DNA of 64,000 nucleotides from Lachnospiraceae bacterium NSJ-143 (GCA_022867625.1 JALIFM010000007.1:1-64000), one strand, 5' to 3'; positions 1 through 8,552 are shown, counted from the stretch's first letter. The notes: generated by a model from the letters alone, not told the origin. Program-made: numbers and translations.

Positions 1-30
1 TGATGCTTTTTGCTTAAGCATGAATCTCAC

Positions 31-51
31 CCGCATAGCGCGCGGTTTTTT
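31..51 (+). terminator. possible terminator hairpin with T-run
   Basis: A short CCGC/GCGG stem is followed by six T residues on the plus strand. It would end a plus-strand transcript coming from outside the window, but no gene is visible to its left, so this is tentative. Confidence 0.3.
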
Positions 52-56
52 GTTTC

Positions 57-94
57 GTACACCTTCGTTTCTCTGCAGAGAAACTCTTGTGTAC
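57..94. repeat. nested inverted repeat
   Basis: An 18-bp perfect palindrome (GTTTCTCTGCAGAGAAAC, 67-84) sits inside an outer inverted pair GTACAC (57-62) and GTGTAC (89-94). The octamer GCTTAAGC occurs on both sides, at 12-19 and 102-109. It may be a small repeat element or an RNA hairpin downstream of glmM. No function is assigned. Confidence 0.5.
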
Positions 95-112
95 TCAACT
101 TGCTTAAGCCAT

Positions 113-138
113 AATTAAAACGCCGGATTAATCCGGCG
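113..138 (-). terminator. glmM terminator
   Basis: The stem CGCCGGAT (121-128)/ATCCGGCG (131-138) is followed on the minus strand by a short T-run (117-120). It lies 10 bases past the glmM stop codon, as expected for its intrinsic terminator. Confidence 0.75.
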
Positions 139-147
139 CATTAAGCG

Positions 148-1500
148 TCAAAGAGATTCATGTCCCTTCTGCCTGATAATGTCTAGTACATAATCAGTAT
201 ACTTTTCACATATTTCTTTTGTCTCGGCTTCAACCATTACCCTTACAAGCGGTTCTGTACCGCTCTCCCTTACGAGTATGCGTCCGTCCACACCAAGGCT
301 CTGTGCTACCTTCTCAACAGCGCCTTTAACATCTGGGTCAGACTGCGCTTTGGCTTTATCCATGACCTTTATATTTTTAAGAACCTGAGGATAAATCTTT
401 ACCGGCTCGGCCAGTTTACTCATAGGTTCTTTTGATTCAATCATAACCTCCATTAACTTAATTGCCGTAAGAATACCATCCCCGGTTGTAGCGTATTTTC
501 TGAATATAATATGCCCGCTCTGTTCTCCGCCAATACGGTGACCGTTTTTGACCATATTCTCATATACATACTTATCCCCTACTGCTGTCTTTTCATAGAG
601 TATGCCTTCAGCGTCAAAAGCCTTATACAGGCCAAGGTTAGACATAACAGTTGTAACAACTGTATTGTTGATAAGCTTACCCCTTCGTTTCATATAACAG
701 CCGTATATATACAATATCAGGTCGCCGTTTATAATATTTCCCTTTTCATCAACAGCAAGGCATCTGTCAGCATCGCCGTCAAAAGCAAAGCCTATATCAA
801 GGCCCTTTTCAAGTACAAATTTTTGGAGCCCTTCTATATGAGTTGAACCACAGTTCATGTTTATATTGGTGCCGTCCGGTTCAGCATTAATAACATAGGT
901 TTTTGCTCCAAGAGCGTCAAACACACTTTTTGCAATCATCCATGCGCTTCCGTTAGCACAGTCAAGCCCAACCTTAATATCTTGATATGACCTTGTGGCA
1001 AGTGAAATAAGATATCCTATGTATCTGTTTCGCCCTGCCGAATAATCAATTGTACGACCTATATTCTCTCTGTGTGCATTTGGCAGCGGACCTGTCTTGC
1101 CGTCAAGATAATCCTCAATCTTTAATATGGTTTCCTCGTCCATTTTTTCACCACGGCAGTTTATCAATTTAATGCCGTTATCATAAAACGGGTTATGGCT
1201 GGCAGAAATCATAATGCCGCAGTCAAAATCTTCTGTTCTGGCAACATAAGCCACACTGGGTGTGGTTGTAACATGCAGAAGATACGCGTCTGCACCTGTA
1301 GATGTTATTCCGGCGCCAAGTGCATACTCAAACATATAGCTCGAACGTCTTGTGTCCTTTCCTATAACAATTTTGCATTTCTCGCTCTTGTCATTTCCAT
1401 AATACCACCCAAGAAACCTGCCAACCTCAAACGCATGGTTAACTGTAAGGTTTACGTTTGCCTCTCCCCTAAAACCGTCAGTACCAAAGTATTTACCCAT
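148..1500 (-). CDS. glmM: phosphoglucosamine mutase GlmM
   Basis: A full-length 450-residue GlmM, which converts glucosamine-6-phosphate to glucosamine-1-phosphate in the cytoplasm on the way to UDP-GlcNAc and peptidoglycan. The start MGKYFGTDGFRG is the family N-terminus. The phosphoserine loop reads SASHNP (about residue 100), the metal site DGDADR (about 243) and the phosphate-binding loop RESGTEP (about 411). A GGAAGGAAG ribosome-binding site precedes the ATG. In the uninterrupted chromosome the HD-GYP gene would lie directly upstream. The prophage now separates them, and its integrase gene points toward glmM from 139 bases away. Confidence 0.97.
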   Translation of the reverse strand: MGKYFGTDGFRGEANVNLTVNHAFEVGRFLGWYYGNDKSEKCKIVIGKDTRRSSYMFEYALGAGITSTGADAYLLHVTTTPSVAYVARTEDFDCGIMISASHNPFYDNGIKLINCRGEKMDEETILKIEDYLDGKTGPLPNAHRENIGRTIDYSAGRNRYIGYLISLATRSYQDIKVGLDCANGSAWMIAKSVFDALGAKTYVINAEPDGTNINMNCGSTHIEGLQKFVLEKGLDIGFAFDGDADRCLAVDEKGNIINGDLILYIYGCYMKRRGKLINNTVVTTVMSNLGLYKAFDAEGILYEKTAVGDKYVYENMVKNGHRIGGEQSGHIIFRKYATTGDGILTAIKLMEVMIESKEPMSKLAEPVKIYPQVLKNIKVMDKAKAQSDPDVKGAVEKVAQSLGVDGRILVRESGTEPLVRVMVEAETKEICEKYTDYVLDIIRQKGHESL

Positions 1501-1548
1501 TAAATATATCTTCCTTCCATTTTATGCTGCTTTTGATTCAAAACATAT

Positions 1549-1584
1549 GCAGATTTTAACATAAACCCGGCTAATAATCCATAC
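1549..1584. other. attL
   Basis: It begins with GCAGATTTTAACATAAA (17 bases identical to attR) and continues with CTAATA and TCCATAC, giving 33 of 36 matches to 48553-48588. It lies 49 bases upstream of the glmM start and next to the integrase end. A perfect 16-bp palindrome, CCTTGAAATTTCAAGG, follows at 1587-1602. Confidence 0.85.
1553..1561 (-). promoter_or_regulatory. candidate glmM promoter: extended -10 inside att core
   Basis: On the minus strand the att core reads TATGTTAAAAT, an extended -10 (TG, one base, TAAAAT) about 53 bases before the glmM ATG. No good -35 is visible, which is tolerated by extended -10 promoters. The same element is present in attR. This is an inference from sequence only. 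Confidence 0.45.
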
Positions 1585-1627
1585 TTCCTTGAAATTTCAA
1601 GGGTTTTACTGCTTAATAGCCAATTTT

Positions 1628-1646
1628 TACACCATTTACTACACCA
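1628..1646 (+). promoter_or_regulatory. candidate integrase arm-type sites (left)
   Basis: Two TACACCA heptamers start 12 bases apart (1628 and 1640), overlapping the end of the integrase gene. Four more copies lie near attR at 48387-48424. Short direct repeats on both sides of the core are typical of tyrosine-integrase arm binding sites. Inferred from pattern only. Confidence 0.5.
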
Positions 1647-2769
1647 TTTTAAGAGATGTCTCAATATTTTCTATTTCTTTAACCTTTTCTTCTTCCGTAA
1701 CATGTACGTACAAATCCATTGTTATGCTAATGTTAGAATGCCCTAAAATCACTTGCAGAGTTTTAGGTTTCATTCCAGATTCTATACATCTTGTGGCGAA
1801 TGTATGCCTTAAAGTGTGCATTGTAAAATTTTTAATACCTATCATCTTACAATAATAGTTTAACAAATTATTATATTCAGAGTTTGTTTTGGGAGTTCCC
1901 TTTGAAGAAAGGAAAACTATATCCGAAAATTCAATAGGAATAATTTTATTCTTTTTCACTTTATCCTTTTGGTCTTTTAATATTCTTATAGCTTCTTCTG
2001 TTAGCGGTATATTCCTATACCCATGCTTAGTTTTAGGCTCACCAACCACCCATTGTTTAAGAGGACGATTATACCACATACTTCTTTGAACACATAATAT
2101 CTTTTTTTCAAAGTCAATATCAGACCATTTAAGACCAATTATTTCGCCAGTTCTTAACCCTGTCTGTAATATTAATCCCCATTGATTGTAATTGCAACTC
2201 TTTTTTACGCCATTCAGGAATGCAGTCTGCTCACTCACAGTTAAAACTCTCCTTTGCTTAGGTATACTGTTTAATTTACATTTTACACTTTTTTTAACTG
2301 GATTTTTAAAAATCAGGTCATTTTCTAAAGCCCCTTCAAACAAATTGTGCATAAAAGATCTTACTAATTTAATCGTACCAACACTATAGCTTAAATCCAT
2401 TTGATTTAAAATGTTTTGACAGTGCATAGGTTTTACTTCATTTAATGGCATTTTGCCAATATATTTTTTTATAACATTCTTATAAATCTTTATATAATTT
2501 ATAATTGTATGTTGTCTAAGACTGTTCCCTTTTATTTCCGTCAACCAATAATCAAACCATGCGTCTACAGACATATTGCCTGAAGCCGCCAAATCCGTAG
2601 ATTCTTCATTAAACAAAGCTTCTGCATACCAATTCCTACACTCCTGCAACTTTTTAAAATATTTCTGTACACGTTTTCCACGTTTATCAATAATTCTTGC
2701 TGTATATAATCCATCTTTTCTTTGACTAATACCAACGCCTAACTCCCTTCCTCTCAAATTCTTTCCCAT
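1639..2769 (-). CDS. int: tyrosine recombinase / phage integrase
   Basis: A 376-residue tyrosine recombinase that would integrate and excise the element at the glmM-upstream att site. From the N-terminus it has an arm-binding AP2-like segment (about 1-55), a SAM-like core-binding domain (about 60-160) and a catalytic domain. The catalytic domain carries TGLRTGEI with the first Arg, HTLRHTFAT with HxxR, LGHSNI with the second His, and the nucleophile in MDLYVHV. The start is placed at MGKNLRG because AAAGGGG lies seven bases upstream. The C-terminus lies 55 bases from attL. All catalytic residues appear present, so the gene may be active. Confidence 0.93.
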   Translation of the reverse strand: MGKNLRGRELGVGISQRKDGLYTARIIDKRGKRVQKYFKKLQECRNWYAEALFNEESTDLAASGNMSVDAWFDYWLTEIKGNSLRQHTIINYIKIYKNVIKKYIGKMPLNEVKPMHCQNILNQMDLSYSVGTIKLVRSFMHNLFEGALENDLIFKNPVKKSVKCKLNSIPKQRRVLTVSEQTAFLNGVKKSCNYNQWGLILQTGLRTGEIIGLKWSDIDFEKKILCVQRSMWYNRPLKQWVVGEPKTKHGYRNIPLTEEAIRILKDQKDKVKKNKIIPIEFSDIVFLSSKGTPKTNSEYNNLLNYYCKMIGIKNFTMHTLRHTFATRCIESGMKPKTLQVILGHSNISITMDLYVHVTEEEKVKEIENIETSLKMV

Positions 2770-2859
2770 AATAACGCCCCTTTCTTTGTATAAGAAATGC
2801 CTCATACAGTATGACTACCATAATGAGGCAAGGTTAATATATTACAATGCTGTATAATG

Positions 2860-3057
2860 CTACAATTCAATACTTTGACTTATGTACTTATCAAACTCTT
2901 TTCTCTTGATTAACTTTTTTCTTCCAATATACAAAACGAAACTGCACTTTGGTCTTTTTGCTAATTCCTCTATTTTATTTATTCCAATACTGCTGTAACT
3001 GGCAGCTTCTTCAATAGTCATACAGACTTTCTCCCATACAGGCACTTTATCTCTCAT
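2860..3057 (-). CDS. xis: excisionase-like small HTH protein
   Basis: A 65-residue protein beginning MRDKVPVWEKVCMTIEEAA and ending KRKEFDKYI, the layout of Tn916-type Xis (a W-E near the start, TIEEAA helix, GINKI recognition helix, basic KLIKRKEF wing). It would direct the integrase toward excision. The internal Met is chosen as start because GGAGG lies ten bases upstream; a longer reading would overlap the dUTPase gene. It sits directly upstream of int in the same orientation, as is usual. Confidence 0.8.
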   Translation of the reverse strand: MRDKVPVWEKVCMTIEEAASYSSIGINKIEELAKRPKCSFVLYIGRKKLIKRKEFDKYISQSIEL

Positions 3058-3079
3058 TCCTAAGTCACCTCCTATTATT

Positions 3080-3601
3080 TTACTTATCTGTACTTCCAAT
3101 ACCTCCGTCTCTTGTACTGTCAGCGTTATCATCAATGCTTGTAAAATACTGCTGAATTATTCCCTGAGCAAAGCCTGAGCCTATTTCTATATTCATTTTT
3201 GTTCCCGGTGTTTTACTATCACATGTTATCTTCAGGAGAATATGGCCCTCGTTACTACTGTAATAGTAGTCACTGTCTATAATTCCTACGGTATTATCTA
3301 ACTGCGAACGGTATTTAAATCCATGCCCACTGCGAGGATAAATTGCAAGAAACTTATTTTTATCAAGTCTTGCCCTTATTCCCGTAGGAATAATAATTGA
3401 TTCATCTTTATTTAAGATAAATGCAAATGGGGAATAAAAATCATATCCGGCAGAGCCTTTTGTGGCTCTTTGTGGCAGCTTTATTTTTTCATATATACTT
3501 TTTACAAATGTTTCTGCATCTTCAATAGTTGGGCTATTTTTTATCACCTCCATTGTATCTTTCTTAAACTGCTCAAGGCTTACCTTTTCAAACTTATTCA
3601 T
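3080..3601 (-). CDS. dut: dUTP diphosphatase (dUTPase)
   Basis: A 173-residue trimeric-type dUTPase, hydrolysing dUTP to dUMP and keeping uracil out of phage DNA. Visible motifs are SAGYDFYS (motif 1), PRSGHG (motif 2), NTVGIIDSDY (motif 3), GFAQGII (motif 4) and RDGGIGSTDK (motif 5). An N-terminal extension of about 40 residues precedes motif 1. It lies between xis and nrdG in a minus-strand early block devoted to nucleotide supply. Confidence 0.9.
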   Translation of the reverse strand: MNKFEKVSLEQFKKDTMEVIKNSPTIEDAETFVKSIYEKIKLPQRATKGSAGYDFYSPFAFILNKDESIIIPTGIRARLDKNKFLAIYPRSGHGFKYRSQLDNTVGIIDSDYYYSSNEGHILLKITCDSKTPGTKMNIEIGSGFAQGIIQQYFTSIDDNADSTRDGGIGSTDK

Positions 3602-3701
3602 ACTATTTCTCCTTTGAGTTTTAATTAAGTAGCTAAAGTTTTAAGTTATGGTTTAGGTTTATAGTTGCGGCACACATATAACGCATACCGCAACTTGAGT
3701 T

Positions 3702-4250
3702 TTAACCATTATATAGAACTGTTTTCTGTTGTTTTAAAGTTTCCTGAACATTAATGACTCTTTGATTTGTTGAGCCTGCCCATGGATAAGTAATATCTTT
3801 AAGTGACTCTACATACTGTCCGTCAACGAGAACATCTATATATCTTAATAGGTTAAATCTTGATACCTTAAATATGTTAAGCTCATCCAAAGTGACCTTA
3901 TCATCGTTTTTTATATCCTCAAGAGTATATCCGGTGTACAGCCATATTTTCTTTTCTGGGAAATTTTCTTTTAACTTAACACATAAGTCACCTACAGCCA
4001 GAATATTTTTATCATGTAATGGCTCACCGCCTAATATACTGATTCTTGTAACATATGTACGATTAGCTAAATCGAAAAATACTCGCCCTTTAGCAATATC
4101 CCAATCCTTACCGCCATCAAAATCCCATGTCTCGCTATTGAAACAGCCTTTACAATGGAAGTCGCAGCCTTGAACAAACAAAGCAATTCCGACTCCTTCA
4201 CCATTACTTATATCCATACTTCTTATTGACGCATACTTAATGCGAATCAC
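3702..4250 (-). CDS. nrdG: anaerobic ribonucleotide reductase activating protein NrdG
   Basis: A 182-residue radical SAM enzyme that puts the glycyl radical on NrdD. The [4Fe-4S] motif is CDFHCKGC (CxxxCxxC) near residue 30. GGEPL, the SAM-contacting segment, follows near residue 75, and WLYTGYT near 100 is typical of the family. The start overlaps the nrdD stop by four bases, so the two were translated together. Because nrdD is broken, this NrdG would have no partner inside the element, though it could act on a host NrdD. Confidence 0.93.
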   Translation of the reverse strand: MIRIKYASIRSMDISNGEGVGIALFVQGCDFHCKGCFNSETWDFDGGKDWDIAKGRVFFDLANRTYVTRISILGGEPLHDKNILAVGDLCVKLKENFPEKKIWLYTGYTLEDIKNDDKVTLDELNIFKVSRFNLLRYIDVLVDGQYVESLKDITYPWAGSTNQRVINVQETLKQQKTVLYNG

Positions 4251-5278
4251 CCTCTTTCCTTATACTCTATATCATCTAAATGATAGACTCTATCGTGAAC
4301 GTCACCGTATCTTCCTTGATTACCGCCATTTTTAGCTGTTCCTATATACCCACAAACTCTAAACGCTATATCCATTGTGGTGTTATCATCGTTTCCACAG
4401 TTAGGGCATATCCACTTTAGTACGCTATTTTCATCTACCAGAGGTATATCACCGTCATAGCCACATTTTTCACAGTAACAGCTTTTAGTATTAATTTCGG
4501 CGTACATAATATTCTCGTACATATACTTAATTACTTCCAACAAAGCCGGTACATTATTAGACATACTAGGTGTTTCTATATAGCTTATAGCCCCGCCCGG
4601 ACTTAAGTTTTGGAACTTAGACTCAATTCTAAGCTTTTCAAATGCGTTTATAGGTTCAAAGACAGGTATATGGTAGCTGTTTGTAATATAGTTTCTGTCA
4701 GATCCGTCTAACTTAACAAAGACATCATTACCAAATCTATTTTTCAAGCACTTTGCAAACTTATATGTAGTGGACTCTAACGGCGTTCCATACAGACTGT
4801 AATCAATATTTTCTGCTGCTTTCCACTCAGCACATTTATTGTTAAGTGCCCGCATAACTTTTAAGCCAAATTTCTCTCCAATTCCTTCATCACTATGGCT
4901 ATATCCGGTCATATACTTTACACATTCATAAAGGCCAGCGTAGCCAAGAGATATTGTAGAGTAGCCGCCATAAAGGAGCTTATCAATAGTTTCGCCCTTA
5001 TTAAGTCTTGCCAGAGCACCATTCTGCCAAAGTATAGGTGCCACGTCTGAAACTGTGCCCTTGAGCCTGTTGTGTCTTGCCCTTAGAGCCTTATGGCACA
5101 ATTCGCTTCTTTCTTCAAACAGTTCCCAAAACTTATCAAAATCCCCCTCAGATGACAGAGCAATATCTGGCAGAGATATAGTTACAACGCCCTGATTAAA
5201 CCTTCCATAATACTTATGTGTATTTGGTTTATAGTTTTTATCATTTGCAATATTTCCAGTACCATTATCTGTAAACAA
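4247..5278 (-). pseudogene. nrdD: anaerobic ribonucleotide reductase NrdD, N-terminal half deleted
   Basis: Only about 343 residues of a roughly 700-residue NrdD remain. The C-terminal landmarks are intact: YYGRFNQGVV, the two zinc-binding CxxC pairs (CEKCG and CPNCG) and the glycyl-radical site RVCGYIG. The N-terminal ATP-cone and the first part of the barrel are missing. The open frame starts with a TTG at the point where similarity ends, next to an unrelated fragment on the opposite strand. It is best read as the remnant of a large deletion. It could be expressed as a fragment but is unlikely to be an active reductase. Confidence 0.85.
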
Positions 5279-5280
5279 GT

Positions 5281-5490
5281 AAGATTAGCGGAGAACAATA
5301 CCTCCTTAGAGATGTGGTTAGAGTTATTGACCAGAAACAGCAGAAGCTATATATAAAGCATAACGTATACCCAATAGATATGTACACAACTACAGATATT
5401 GATACCAGCGAGGACAAGCTTGTAATGCTTTTTTCAAGACAGAAAAGCAGGCCCTTGTATGTGTTATGGAAGAATCGTGAGCTTAAATGA
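5281..5490 (+). pseudogene. C-terminal fragment of unrecognised phage gene
   Basis: An open frame of about 69 codons without a start codon begins at the edge of the nrdD truncation and ends at TGA 5488-5490. The peptide starts KISGEQYLLRDVV and ends LYVLWKNRELK. Its stop overlaps the next ATG (ATGA), showing that it was the upstream member of a translationally coupled pair. It is the surviving tail of a gene whose front was lost in the same event that beheaded nrdD. The family is not recognised. Confidence 0.6.
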
Positions 5491-5735
5491 AAAGATATAA
5501 AGAAAAAGAAATTAGAAAATATGTTATTGCAGATTTATCTCAGCCGACTAACTATTTGATGTCAAATAGAAACGGTAATTATTGTTTTATAGATAATATT
5601 ATTTCGGCTACTAAATTTTTATCTCGACAATTGGCTGAGGATATATGTGGCGAATGTATAAGAAATTCAAGGATTAACTTAGTTGTTGTGCCTATAAGCA
5701 TAACCTACGAGATATTGGAGGAAACGGGATACTAA
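5487..5735 (+). CDS. hypothetical phage protein
   Basis: An 82-residue protein starting MKRYKEKEIRKYVIADLS, coupled by ATGA overlap to the truncated fragment upstream. No catalytic motif is visible. It has a basic N-terminus, two Cys and mixed alpha/beta character. Context suggests an early or accessory phage gene lying before the GNAT gene. Not recognised. Confidence 0.6.
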   Translation: MKRYKEKEIRKYVIADLSQPTNYLMSNRNGNYCFIDNIISATKFLSRQLAEDICGECIRNSRINLVVVPISITYEILEETGY

Positions 5736-5780
5736 CCAAATATATTTGGCTAAATTTAAGATTCAAGCGAGGTGATATAA

Positions 5781-6296
5781 ATGTTAATACCAGCAATTTT
5801 GAGGAAAGAGGAAATTTTACATGAATTTCAAAAATTGCAATATACTGACGATTTGATGTATGAAGTCGGTTGTTGTGATAACTATATGCCAAACATAGTA
5901 GAAGAACCAGACAAAGAAACATATCAGTTTGCGATTGTGGATAGTAAAGATAAGTTAATTGGTTATGTTAGTTATCAAATAGATTGGTATTCTTCACAAG
6001 CACATAGATTTGGGCTAATGTCTTTTGATAGAGGAAATCCCTTAATCGGAAAAGCAATATGGAAAATAATGGAAAAATTAATTGCTAATCTCAAACTTCA
6101 TAGAATTGAATGGGACATGATTAGCGGTAATCCGGCAGAGAAGCATTATGATAAATTTTGCGAAAAGTACAATGGCAGAAAGCTTGTGTTAAGAGATGTT
6201 TTCAAAGACAGGCATGGAAAATATCACGACAGTATTATTTATGAAATCATCAGTGAACTAAAATCTAAGGAGGAATTACCTATTCTTGTGGAATGA
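5781..6296 (+). CDS. GNAT-like acetyltransferase of phage type
   Basis: A 171-residue protein with a GNAT-like fold pattern: a central strand pair around AIVDSKDKLIGYVSYQIDWY (residues 50-75), then a helix and HRIEWDMISGNP, resembling GNAT beta-strands 4-5. The acetyl-CoA loop is degenerate (RGNPLIGKA). Similar proteins (TDDLMY...PNI...YQ.AIVD) recur in prophages of gut Clostridia. A target cannot be named. A GAGGTGAT ribosome-binding site precedes the ATG. It lies upstream of the cysteine desulfurase gene in the same direction. Confidence 0.65.
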   Translation: MLIPAILRKEEILHEFQKLQYTDDLMYEVGCCDNYMPNIVEEPDKETYQFAIVDSKDKLIGYVSYQIDWYSSQAHRFGLMSFDRGNPLIGKAIWKIMEKLIANLKLHRIEWDMISGNPAEKHYDKFCEKYNGRKLVLRDVFKDRHGKYHDSIIYEIISELKSKEELPILVE

Positions 6297-6385
6297 GTTA
6301 CTAAATGGCGTTCCCCAATATTCATAGACCAGATTACAGGTAGAAAAATGTATGATTGTGCTTTCTTATGGAAGGAATTTTGAAA

Positions 6386-7507
6386 ATGTATCTTGATTAT
6401 GCAGCGACTACTCCCCTCTCTTTAAAGGTGAAGGAATACATAATTGAAATTTTAGATATTTACTACAATCCATCTTCAATTTATCAGAAAGGGTTAGACG
6501 CTAAGAAAATAATTTCTAACGCTAGAAACAATGTAGCGGCCTTTATAAACGGCAACCCACAAAACATTATATTTACAAGCTCCGGCTCTGCTGCCAACAC
6601 TTTGGCAATTAAGGGGCTTACAAGCGAGAATCCTTTGAAAAATGAGTATATAGTGTTTTACTCACCGACAGCTCACAAATCAATACTTAAAGCAAGTAAG
6701 TCCTGCCGGTACAGTTTACCTTTGAAAGTTGACAGTGTTGGCAAGATTGATTTGGATTATTTAGACTACATTCTTATGGAGCATAGGGAGTTAAAGCCAT
6801 TAGTTTGTGTTGAGATGGGAAACAGCGAAATTGGCACAATAAACGATATTCAAAATATTTGTAAAATTGTACATAAATATAACGGAATTATTGTTGCCGA
6901 TGCAACTGGTTATATCCCCTATTATAAGGTAGATATGCAGTTATTTAATGGTATAGACTTTCTAACATTTAGCGGACATAAGCTTAATGCCTTAAAGGGT
7001 GTAGGTGTATTGTACAACAGCCGGAACATAGATATAGAGCCTTTAGTATATGGAAGTCAGGAAAACGGAAAGTTTGCCGGTACTGAAAATATTATTGGGA
7101 TAGCTTCATTAGGGAAAGCCGTTGAAGTATATGATTATTTCTTTGTAACGCCTTATATTAGGGGTTATGTTTACAATTACATTATTAAAAACATTCCAGA
7201 CAGCCGCTTAGTTGGCGCTTCATTTAATAACAGACTTCCACACAATTTAAACATGTGTTTTAAGGGTATTAAGGGCGAAGCTTTAATGCTGTTGCTTGAT
7301 ATGAATGGTTTTCAGGTTTCAAACGGATCTGCTTGTAGTGCTGGCTCTCCCCTTCCCTCTGAGACTCTGTTGGCTATTGGAATGGATGAGCCTGATATAC
7401 ACAGTTGCATAAGAATGAGCTTTTCCGGTAAGGAAACTCAACAGGAGTTGGATAATTTTTGCAATAGTTTAGATATGTGTGTAAAGCATTTAAGGAAGTG
7501 TTTTTGA
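6386..7507 (+). CDS. cysteine desulfurase-like aminotransferase class V
   Basis: A 373-residue PLP enzyme of the NifS/IscS class, which removes sulfur from cysteine as a persulfide. It starts MYLDYAATTPLS, the canonical N-terminus, after GGAAGGA. The PLP lysine lies in SGHKLNALKG (about residue 195) and the persulfide cysteine in SNGSACSAGSPLP (about 315), so both catalytic residues are present. Length is normal. It overlaps the RusA gene by four bases. No IscU, ThiI/MnmA or Dnd partner lies nearby, so the sulfur acceptor is unknown; a nucleic-acid thiolation role is only speculation. Confidence 0.88.
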   Translation: MYLDYAATTPLSLKVKEYIIEILDIYYNPSSIYQKGLDAKKIISNARNNVAAFINGNPQNIIFTSSGSAANTLAIKGLTSENPLKNEYIVFYSPTAHKSILKASKSCRYSLPLKVDSVGKIDLDYLDYILMEHRELKPLVCVEMGNSEIGTINDIQNICKIVHKYNGIIVADATGYIPYYKVDMQLFNGIDFLTFSGHKLNALKGVGVLYNSRNIDIEPLVYGSQENGKFAGTENIIGIASLGKAVEVYDYFFVTPYIRGYVYNYIIKNIPDSRLVGASFNNRLPHNLNMCFKGIKGEALMLLLDMNGFQVSNGSACSAGSPLPSETLLAIGMDEPDIHSCIRMSFSGKETQQELDNFCNSLDMCVKHLRKCF

Positions 7508-7944
7508 TAAAAAAAATTAAATTAACATTTGACAACAATACGCTTAAGGAATATGAAAAGTATTATTTTGCCCAGCACCCAAGGGCAAGAAAGCCGCCTA
7601 TAAAAAATCCGTATCACCCTTCAATAAATGAATGGATGATTTTAAAGCGGCTAATGATGAACGCACTTAAACAGAAATGGAAGGATTTTATATGCTGGTT
7701 TATTGAAAATGTTGGCTACTCTAATTTGAATATAGAAAAATGTAAAATGAAATTTACTACCTATTATAAGAGTAACCACCGACATGATATTGACAACAGT
7801 TGCCCTAAATTTATTTTAGACGGTCTGTCTGAAAGCGGATTTATTATTGATGACGATAGTAAACATGTAACCTCTTTAACCATGGAGTGCGAGGTAGACA
7901 AGGATAACCCAAGAACTGAAATAGAAATTTATGTGTATGAGTAA
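7504..7944 (+). CDS. rusA: RusA-like Holliday junction resolvase
   Basis: A 146-residue protein starting at TTG 7504, with AAGGAAG six bases upstream, overlapping the desulfurase stop (TTGA). The C-terminal half has the RusA signature: HDIDNSCPKFILDGL, then GFIIDDD, then a final strand TEIEIYVYE. The acidic residues of DxDN and DD form the metal site. RusA proteins cut four-way DNA junctions during phage recombination or before packaging. It follows directly on the desulfurase gene. Confidence 0.8.
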   Translation: MIKKIKLTFDNNTLKEYEKYYFAQHPRARKPPIKNPYHPSINEWMILKRLMMNALKQKWKDFICWFIENVGYSNLNIEKCKMKFTTYYKSNHRHDIDNSCPKFILDGLSESGFIIDDDSKHVTSLTMECEVDKDNPRTEIEIYVYE

Positions 7945-7973
7945 GAGCGTAGGAATAAACAGGAGGAAAAAGT

Positions 7974-8552
7974 ATGACAGTTAAAGAATTTTGCAGCAAA
8001 TACAACAACATCGTGTCAAGTAAATTAAAGGAAAGCTTTGTAAAGGACAATCTGGAAATAACTACATATCTGCCTGTTATCAATAAGATGACGTTGGCAG
8101 AAAGTCTTGCAAAAATATCAGCGTTAGACCACAATACCGGCAATATTAATCTTAAATCTGATATAAATTACTTATTTTTCTGTCGTGCCATTATTGAAAA
8201 TTATACAAACTTAAAAATTGAGACAGAGGGGTTTTTTGAAGAATACGATGAGTTAAACAAGAGTGGCATTATTGACAAAATTATGGCTGCAATTCCAGAA
8301 AACGAGGTTAAGGAATTTAAGCTTTTATGTGATATGAAAAAAAATGATTTGATTTTTAATATGGGTACACCAAAGGCATACATCAACCAGCAAATAGAAA
8401 GAGTTACAGATATTGCTTCTATTACGTTAAAGCCTGTGTTAGAAAAACTTGCTACAGAAATGGAAAATATGGACGATACAAAAATAGATAAACTCGTTAA
8501 AGCAATAGGTAATGTATTCGGTAAAGTTAAACAGCCTCCAAAGCAGTCGTAA
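7974..8552 (+). CDS. tail assembly chaperone-like protein (tentative)
   Basis: A 192-residue, mostly helical acidic protein starting MTVKEFCSKYNNIV after an AGGAGG site. No enzymatic motif is visible. It lies two genes before the tape measure, where siphophages keep the tail assembly chaperone or a related head-tail gene, so that role is inferred from position. I do not recognise a specific family. Confidence 0.5.
   Translation: MTVKEFCSKYNNIVSSKLKESFVKDNLEITTYLPVINKMTLAESLAKISALDHNTGNINLKSDINYLFFCRAIIENYTNLKIETEGFFEEYDELNKSGIIDKIMAAIPENEVKEFKLLCDMKKNDLIFNMGTPKAYINQQIERVTDIASITLKPVLEKLATEMENMDDTKIDKLVKAIGNVFGKVKQPPKQS

Noticed and set aside
1-147. glmS ribozyme or riboswitch near glmM
   Set aside because: The sequence lacks the conserved glmS ribozyme core. 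It is explained by a terminator and palindromes, and lies downstream of glmM.
1501-1640. tRNA gene as integration target
   Set aside because: No tRNA fold is visible. The att repeat lies in the spacer between the HD-GYP gene and glmM.
6386-7507. Dnd phosphorothioation gene cluster
   Set aside because: Only a DndA/IscS-like desulfurase is present. DndB-E and SspB-D homologues are absent.
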